From Maratus speciosus (Eukaryota; Arthropoda; Arachnida; Araneae; Salticidae): a stretch of DNA of 64,000 nucleotides. The translations under genes and the position numbers were made by a program. Position 1 is the stretch's first letter. Each line of letters begins with the position of its first letter. The notes below the pieces were generated by a model that was not told the origin of the DNA, ran no database searches, and saw only the letters and a program-made list of their open reading frames with translations. This document shows, piece after piece, positions 59,495 to 64,000 of the stretch. The stretch is from contig OZ010800.1 in NCBI GenBank assembly GCA_963932465.1, positions 97,297,307-97,361,306 of the forward strand. Direction: 5' to 3'.

Positions 59495-60280
59495 CATTTG
59501 CCACGTTTGACGAGTAATTTCCAACTTGTTATAATCGATGTAACTGTATCAATATTTGATATTCATTATTATATTGTACCTTTTTTATGACACTTTTAAC
59601 TGCTTTCATTCAATAGTTAACAGTATTATAATGAAAATGAACGTTGAATATCGAATTTGAATTCAAAACACAAAATAGGTTAATGCACTTTTTTTTGCAG
59701 AAAGGCAATATCAGCACCCACAAGTGGAAGTAAAAAAAATAAAATCAGTGTGAAAACAATACGACGTCAAACATGGAAATCTGCAGCACTTTAGAATCAT
59801 AAGTAGAGAATTGACTCAGTATATTTCTGCATAAAAAAGCACTGATTCACCCAAAGTGGTGAACAGAGTAACCCGGAGGCGAACTATAGGAGTCACATAT
59901 AGGCTACCGCAGCTTCCTAAGCCTACATTGGAAGGAGAGGCTGTAACAAGCGGGAAAGATTACGGCGAACATCGTGAAAAAAAATCTTGATCCGAAGAAT
60001 CAGCTGAAACAGTCATAAATGACACTCGCCACTGGGATCTAACTCCATAATTATTAAAATAATGAAATCCATTAGAAAAAGTCCGGCAGCATAAATTCAC
60101 AGGAAACACGGGCACTTCATACAACAGTCAGGTAAATGGGAAGTTACTTAACAGACCACGATCCCCATAAATAATAGGTAGTCATCTATCGAGGCAATAG
60201 ACATTTCAAAAATACCGGTAGAAAAGACGTCTAGAAATTCACATCCGTAATAGGCAAACAAATAAACATCAGGTAGGCTA
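59495..60280. other. Spacer, nothing identified
   Basis: Less AT-rich than its surroundings. No open frame, TIR or repeat that I can support. Confidence 0.3.
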
Positions 60281-60416
60281 ATAAAAACAGACAGGCAGGC
60301 TAATAAACAGGCAGGCAGTCTAATAAACAGGCAGGCAGTCTAATAAACAGGCAGGCAGTCTAATAAACAGGCAGGCAGTCTAGTAAACAGGCATGCAGTC
60401 TAGTAAACAGGCAGGC
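60281..60416 (+). repeat. 20-bp minisatellite
   Basis: About seven copies of AGTCTAATAAACAGGCAGGC. The last two have TAGTAAACAGGC and one has GGCATGC. Confidence 0.92.
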
Positions 60417-61320
60417 ACCATCCCATAAAGTTCCGGAAAAATTTTGCGAATGCCCTGTATAGGCACCAATATTTTGTAGTAGAGATCCGCACTTTAAAAT
60501 ATTTGGAGATCGTAAATTATTACCAGGTTCGGTTTCTTTGCATTCGCTGGAGTCTATAAATAGCTGTAGGCTGTGATCAGTGTAGAAATAATGCTTTTAA
60601 ATGGTTTTTTACGAAATCTGTTTATTTGGAATAACTATATAAAATTAAAGCATTTTCATACAGAAATGGATAGGGATGGTGCCTGATAGAATTTCTAAAG
60701 ACGATTTTTTTTACATGACTGAGTTCATGAAGTGCCAGGGAGCAATTGCCAATTATTCTGTAATATACCCATTGGCATCAAACAATTGGCGAAAAGAGCA
60801 CATGAAAAATGAATGATGTCATATGAGAAAAATTATCTGTTACCTTTGGACAATGAGGAGAATTTTGAATTGTGTGGCAGGGCCACCAGCATAGCAGTCC
60901 TAAAAAATAAGCCAAAAAGAATTCGAACGCTAATTTGTACGTTAAGAGGAAAGTTTTGAGAACATAGCGTTAAAGACAATACAGACCGCATTTACTGGAA
61001 ATGTTTATGATTTAACAAGGAAGTCATACTCAAAAATTAAGCAGAGATCAAAGAGTTATTTCTACTGGCCGAAAGCAAAGTCGATCTTTATTCTTTTTTT
61101 TATCTAGTCAGCGTGAATAATCATCTAAATGAATTTTATGAATGCGAGAGCCGATTTAGTGGTAAAGGCATCTGTTAAATTCCTTTTCTTTCTTTTCTTT
61201 TGGAGGAAAGTTACAATGGGAATTGAAATAAAGGTTAGGATAAAATGAATGAGCAATTAAAGATTAGTTTTAACTGAAAATTAGAGAAAGGAATAATTTA
61301 AGAAAAATATATGTGATTCC
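60417..61320. other. Spacer with possible decayed coding, not assigned
   Basis: 60660-61080 has longer-than-usual open pieces in one frame (for example FFYMTEFMKCQGAIANYSV) but no recognised motif and several stops. Left unassigned. Confidence 0.25.
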
Positions 61321-61536
61321 ACATCACAGCCTCTGCCTCGTGCGTGCCCATTTTGCACGTCCCCACGCCCAGCTACTAGTGAACACCTTCTATTGGAGTG
61401 TGTAGGTACTCGGCCACTTAGAGACAAATACTGTCCGAGGCTCTCTCGAGCCTCAATTCGGAACTATTTCACGGTTCCGAAATTGAGACGGTCTCTTGAG
61501 ACCTTTCTCAAGGTAATGGAACCTCACTTGTGGTAA
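61321..61536 (+). pseudogene. 3' end of a non-LTR retrotransposon ORF2 (5'-truncated)
   Basis: The frame reads ACPFCTSPRPATSEHLLLEC and then, after further residues, ETFLKVMEPHLW and TAA at 61534-61536. The C-x2-C ... H-x4-C pattern near the C-terminus, followed by a short tail, is typical of the end of R1/Jockey-type ORF2 proteins, downstream of reverse transcriptase and RNase H. Upstream homology stops near 61320, as in a 5'-truncated LINE copy. The segment has no internal stop, so it is young or was recently joined. Clade assignment is tentative. Confidence 0.6.
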
Positions 61537-61860
61537 CATTACGACAGTGGTCTCTTCATGCTTCATGCGATGTGGTGAGATGTCATTTGGTGGTGTTGAT
61601 CGCTCAGCTGTGGTTGAATGAAAATTGTTGATGTTGGGGAAAGAAGAAAAGAAGAAAGAAGATTGAAGAAGATGATGGCGATGTAAATAAACTCATTAAA
61701 ATATTATCCTTGATAGTCTAACATGTGTTTTGGCTGTAAAGCCGTGTATATATGTATATAGTATGTAAATCCGCACTCGTGCGGATCCCACCCATATCAA
61801 ATGTGCTCTGTAATGTAGAATAATAAAGTGGTGAAAATTTGGTAGTTGAGTTTTTATTTC
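61537..61860 (+). mobile_element. 3' UTR of the non-LTR retrotransposon
   Basis: Follows the ORF2 stop. Contains a purine-rich GAAGAAAGAAGATTGAAGAA stretch, a 7-bp hairpin ATCCGCA-CTCG-TGCGGAT (61769-61786) and AATAAAG near 61822. The end is not marked by a long poly(A), and the GC-rich region begins right after it. Confidence 0.45.
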
Positions 61861-64000
61861 ACAGGGCACTAGCCCAATTTGAGGGTGGGGTCGACGAGCT
61901 AGGCAGGCCCTCCTTCAGGAGTCTCGGCTCTTGCTATGTGTTGATGAGTACCATGGACGTTGGCCCGTTGCAGGGTTAGAGATGTGCCAGTGTTCGTTGT
62001 CTGTCGTGACGGTGAGAGGTCAAAGTTGTAAATAATTTAGGGAAGTGAAGTTGACCCACGCGGACGTGTGGGTCTGATACTCCCCAAAATTGTGCAATAC
62101 CGGAAGGAAGCCTAAGGGGGTCCCTACCTTGGCGATCTCATATCCGGGTCTTGACCCGCCTACTTGGTGGGCCGTGACACTCATGTCACGCGCCCTAAGG
62201 GAGGTAGCGACCCTTTGTGGGTGGGTCCGAACGCATATGAAAGATGGTTCCCTCGGTAGCTTGGACGCCGTGGTGGCCCTTTCCTGGTGCACCGTGTGAT
62301 GATTAGCAGTGATCAGGTACACGTACGTAGTTTGCCTTACAGTATAGTGGGTTCGTGAATCCTCGAGTTGTCTTGAATCAATCCGGCCTCTTTGGCGCGG
62401 AAGGATGACCGAGAGCTCGGTCGAGATCGTCGTGGCGGCCCTTTTTCATTTTCGGAGAGGGAGCTAAAGCGGAGGTCCAGAGTGGTTCGGGAGGCCGATG
62501 GAGTTCCACGTCCAGTACCCGGACATCGTCCGAGGGCACAACGCGAGCCTGGGTAGCCTGTCCCTGGCATGTCGTCGTGTGGAGACAGCCGCCTTGGGGA
62601 CCCACGAGCAGTAGCCTGCTCGACCGAGATCAATGAGGCGAATGCGGTCCAGCCTTCTCCGAGCGCGTAAGCGGGTGGGGCTCGGAGCTGCCTTGATGTG
62701 AATCTTCAAGGCGGCCGAGCGTTGCGGTGTCTCGGAGGGGCTGGACGTAGCGTCGTAACTCTCTGCCTTGGAAGAGAAAGGGCTTGCGAGTCGGGAACCA
62801 AGGTACCGATTGGACTAGGGTTGTTGAAGCAGGTGGCATGTCGGAGTCAGGTGAGCCAATGGAATATGGGCGGTCACCACAGGGTCCGGTCGGTCCAAAA
62901 ACTTTTTGCTTTTTTCTCTGATTCAGCACCCGGAAGTTGATCGTCCACTGGGTGGAGAGTTGTCCCTGGGTTTCCGGGGAACGACGTTCCTAGGGGAGGT
63001 AGCGACCCCTTGTGGACGATCCGATCGGGTGTTGGATTTTTAATTTTCCTATTTTTTATAACTATCTACTAACAATGTATTTGTGGGTATTGTCCTCGGG
63101 CTCGGGTGTGGAGTCGAGAGTGCCTTGAATATCTAGGAGGTTTTGTTAGACGGCCTCCGCAGCGCTCTTGGTTCCGATCGAGCTCAAAAACCTTTTTTCT
63201 TTTCTTTCTAATCAGTAGCCTCATGTTGAGCCATGAAGCCACCTTGTAAATACGCGTCGAGGGACTATCATATACACCCCTCCGTGTGGTGGATGGTTAC
63301 CGCCTTTTTCAAGGAGGTCATGGGCTACTGATTTAACTTTCCTATTTTTTGTTTCTATCTTTTTACTAACTCCTCGAGCAGCCTGTCTTTGGCTAGGAGG
63401 TGGAGAGTGTCCCACAGGGGCCACGAAGCCTCTCGGTCCGTAGGGGGCCTCGAACTGGGTCCGGACCTAGTCCTTGACTAGTGGGTGGCGGAGTCCCCCA
63501 CGGGACACGTAGCTCACTGGTCCTCATAGGTACGGATCTACTTTGTAAATAGTATTTTTGTAGTGCATTTTTTGTTGTCTTCCTGTGGGTTCGGGTCTTC
63601 CTAGGTGGAGTCAAGAGGTGGACCGATCAGGTGTGTCGTGATACGGTTCGTCCGCCTACACACGTTTCAGTATTCTGTCTTGATTCTGCCGGGGACTTCC
63701 TGGGCTCTAAGGCCTATCATCGCACCTATATTGACCTCGTCCGGGGTCGTGAGGTAAAGCCCCTACTTCCGTTCTTTGTCCGATGGTGCGATGACGTGTT
63801 TATGTTTAGGTTAGTTGTCTTGATTGCTCCCTGTTGGCTCGCTGCGTTTCATAAGGCGTTCTGTAGGATTGCACTACCTCCTCAGAATAATCCGTCCGTA
63901 GCGTGGTGGGTAACGTGTTTATGATAGGATAAGTTTGTGTTTCTTTTCTTCTGACTCATGGCTTCGGCCTGCCGGTTGTTCTGATTTGGTCGGGATTCGG
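61861..64000 (+). mobile_element. GC-rich region, likely 5' part of a non-LTR retrotransposon, running off the window
   Basis: Base composition changes sharply from AT-rich to roughly half GC. There are internal direct repeats: GGGAGGTAGCGACCCYTTGTGG at 62202 and 62996; TTTAAYTTTCCTATTTTTT with CTATCTNNTNACTAAC at 63041 and 63332; poly-pyrimidine blocks before ..CAG at 62900 and 63190, about 290 bp apart. Open frames of 60-100 codons exist in several frames on both strands, as expected by chance at high GC, and none shows a motif. Repeated, pyrimidine-punctuated, GC-rich leaders fit a LINE 5' UTR. The coding part would lie beyond 64000. Inference only. Confidence 0.4.

Noticed and set aside
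62020..63924. Several 60-100 codon frames on both strands in the GC-rich end
   Set aside because: Overlapping frames on both strands are expected at this GC content; no motifs, and internal repeats suggest untranslated leader DNA.
61861..64000. Bacterial contamination as the source of the high-GC end
   Set aside because: No bacterial-style coding density or ribosome binding sites; the internal repeats and the LINE 3' end next to it fit a retrotransposon better.

Overview
This is a eukaryotic, AT-rich, gene-poor window made almost entirely of mobile DNA. The repeat families point to an arthropod and most probably a spider or other chelicerate: Tc1/mariner-like transposases whose N-terminus resembles the DUF4817 helix-turn-helix domain, Helitron-like ends, a tRNA-Ser-derived SINE, and an arthropod-type transposase inside TIRs that start GGTGGGTCG. 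The taxon is inferred from family resemblance only. There are no operons, rRNA genes, intact tRNA genes or CRISPR arrays.

Layout. 1-6.6 kb: three phase-compatible candidate exons (1-129, 6082-6118, 6434-6573, poly(A) signal 6624) that may be the 3' end of a host gene. The putative first intron holds two MITEs and a minus-strand Helitron-like element. 8.1-30.5 kb: a direct tandem array of six 3.5-3.9 kb units. Each unit carries the same disabled N-terminal two thirds of a mariner-type transposase, joined to a degenerate unknown reading frame. 30.5-31.6 kb: the unique right end of that transposon, with the missing C-terminus, the 3' TIR and a TA target, abutting a small palindromic MITE.

32-35.4 kb: a Helitron-like element with a nested pogo-like MITE. 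36-38.1 kb: a 2.1 kb foldback built of about 140-bp repeats. 39-40.1 kb: another TIR element. 40.7-42.4 kb: a complete but dead Tc1 element with about 200-bp TIRs. 45.2-47.2 kb: a tandem array of about 325 bp with paired YY1/PHO-like motifs. 47.2-50.6 kb: a Helitron-like element made of about 310-bp repeats and interrupted by a SINE with a 12-bp target duplication. 53.0-55.5 kb: a long-TIR element with a decayed transposase. 58.2-59.5 kb: a TIR-bounded array of exactly 173-bp repeats. 60.3 kb: a 20-bp minisatellite. 61.3-64 kb: an abrupt rise in GC, starting with the 3' end of a non-LTR retrotransposon and continuing into what looks like the 5' region of another.

How the parts relate. The 8-31 kb block can be read as a history. 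A mariner-type transposon was frameshifted and interrupted by about 1 kb of foreign DNA at its second catalytic aspartate. A segment running from left-flanking DNA into that insertion was then duplicated in tandem, leaving the true 3' end only once, at the right edge. Later a 392-bp internal duplication and two offset duplications (periods about 3917 and 3532) produced the mosaic seen now. No element in the window looks able to move on its own.
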